Source: CAXRGH01 sp964230195
GTDB lineage: Bacteria; Pseudomonadota; Gammaproteobacteria; Enterobacterales; Alteromonadaceae
NCBI GenBank assembly: GCA_964230195.1
Contig: CAXRGH010000027.1
Location: 1 to 6,987, forward strand
Direction of reading: 5' to 3'
DNA length: 6,987 nucleotides
Below, one piece after another: positions 6,377-6,987 of this stretch; position 1 is the first letter of the stretch; each line of letters starts with the position of its first letter. A program made the position numbers and the translations under genes. The notes under the pieces are model-generated. The model was not told the DNA's origin and made no database searches. It saw only the letters and a program-made list of their open reading frames with translations.

Positions 6377-6922
6377 TTATAAATAGCACTTTTCAAAGAA
6401 AGCCTCAACATCATCAAATATCTCCGACCGAATATTCCGCTTTTGATAGTAATCTTTAAAAAATTTAAGTTTTTGGATTCGTTTGTTGTGGAGTTCAGGA
6501 ACTCTCTCTTTCGCAAAATAAATAAACATTTTCGCCATTGGAACCCCTAAATCTTTATGGTGAACAAGGGCATCAATCCCGTTATCCAGATAGAATTTAA
6601 TTTGGTCGACAGAGTTATTCATGGACATGTATAATAAAAACGGACCAAACTCAGAAAGAATAGCATTTCGCTCCGTTTCGTTCATTTCGTTTTTGAGAAG
6701 AAGGTATATATCCTCATCTGAGATAAGCTCTCGCCCGAGCTTGTCGCGCACAGCATACCCTTGTTCTATAATGAAAGGCTGACCTACTCGAGTCTCTCTA
6801 TCTGCCAACTGTTGTTCACTATACTTGCCTTCCAGGGCGAAACCATACTTCATACAACTGTCATCATCACTGCATGCCATATTGAGCAAGAAAAACATCA
6901 TTATCAACAACAACCTAGTCAC
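6377..6922 (-). CDS. small predicted lipoprotein of unknown function
   Basis: I do not recognise this 181-residue protein. Its N-terminus (MTRLLLIMMFFLLNMACS) has one positive residue, a hydrophobic stretch and a cysteine at 17 preceded by Ala, like a lipoprotein signal. The lipobox is imperfect, with Asn at -3 and Leu at -4. Ser follows the cysteine, which would favour outer-membrane sorting. The mature part is charged and mostly helical in appearance. Residues 94-119 (LLYMSMNNSVDQIKFYLDNG core) faintly resemble a single ankyrin-type helix pair, too little for a family call. C23 and C179 could form a disulfide in the periplasm. The start is GTG at 6922-6920, supported by GGAG at 6934-6931 with 8-nt spacing; no upstream start has as good a site. 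The gene is convergent with the operon, has its own terminator and looks AT-richer than the leu genes, which fits an accessory gene. Confidence 0.7.
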   Translation of the reverse strand: MTRLLLIMMFFLLNMACSDDDSCMKYGFALEGKYSEQQLADRETRVGQPFIIEQGYAVRDKLGRELISDEDIYLLLKNEMNETERNAILSEFGPFLLYMSMNNSVDQIKFYLDNGIDALVHHKDLGVPMAKMFIYFAKERVPELHNKRIQKLKFFKDYYQKRNIRSEIFDDVEAFFEKCYL

Positions 6923-6929
6923 TATATTT

Positions 6930-6946
6930 TCTCCGCTGATATTGTA
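6930..6946 (-). promoter_or_regulatory. ribosome binding site and possible -10 box of the lipoprotein gene
   Basis: On the minus strand, GGAGA (6934-6930) is a good Shine-Dalgarno sequence for the GTG start. Slightly upstream, TACAAT (6946-6941) matches five of six bases of the sigma-70 -10 box, but no convincing -35 box lies at the right distance. A start of transcription from it would leave almost no leader before the ribosome binding site. The binding site is well supported; the promoter is weak. Confidence 0.35.
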
Positions 6947-6987
6947 TTTTTACTCTACCATTCACATAAATAAACTGGTGTTCTATG

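Noticed and set aside
6761..6973. 70-codon + strand frame opposite the lipoprotein gene
   Set aside because: It is antisense to the signal-peptide end of the minus-strand gene, has no family resemblance and no convincing ribosome binding site.

Overview
The window holds a complete leucine biosynthesis operon, leuA-leuB-leuC-leuD, on the + strand. It is preceded by the 3' part of a transcription attenuator and followed 17 bases later by a gene for a degenerate HD-GYP domain protein. A separate minus-strand gene for a small predicted lipoprotein closes the window. The leuABCD order, a leader terminator in front of leuA, LeuA/LeuB/LeuC/LeuD sequences close to the enterobacterial type, and a DUF3391/HD-GYP protein all point to a gammaproteobacterium. 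The moderate GC content would fit a marine Alteromonadales or Vibrionales-like organism, but the genus is inferred and cannot be fixed from this sequence.

Layout. Bases 1-138 are the end of the leu leader: an intrinsic terminator (42-65), an upstream segment able to pair with its 5' arm (8-13), and a second inverted repeat (92-112) before the leuA ribosome binding site. Bases 139-4790 carry leuA, leuB, leuC and leuD, with junctions of 2 nt, a 1-nt overlap and 4 nt, so they are almost certainly one transcript. Bases 4808-6082 carry the HD-GYP gene, with no terminator between it and leuD. Bases 6083-6376 have no convincing gene but hold a weak + strand terminator candidate, a 9-bp perfect inverted repeat, an imperfect 17-bp direct repeat, a strong minus-strand terminator and a 15-bp palindrome. 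Bases 6377-6922 encode the lipoprotein on the minus strand, convergent with the operon.

How the genes work together. LeuA condenses acetyl-CoA with 2-ketoisovalerate, LeuCD isomerises 2-isopropylmalate to 3-isopropylmalate, and LeuB oxidises that to the precursor of 2-ketoisocaproate. All visible catalytic residues are intact. The leader suggests control of the operon by leucine supply through attenuation. The attached HD-GYP gene would then be read under the same control. Its product lacks the HD histidine, the histidine of the first helix motif and the following lysine, yet keeps the GYP half. It is therefore more likely a binding or regulatory protein than an active cyclic-di-GMP phosphodiesterase. 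This operon tail is the most interesting part of the window. I found no mobile element, CRISPR array, tRNA or rRNA, and no clear new multi-gene system.
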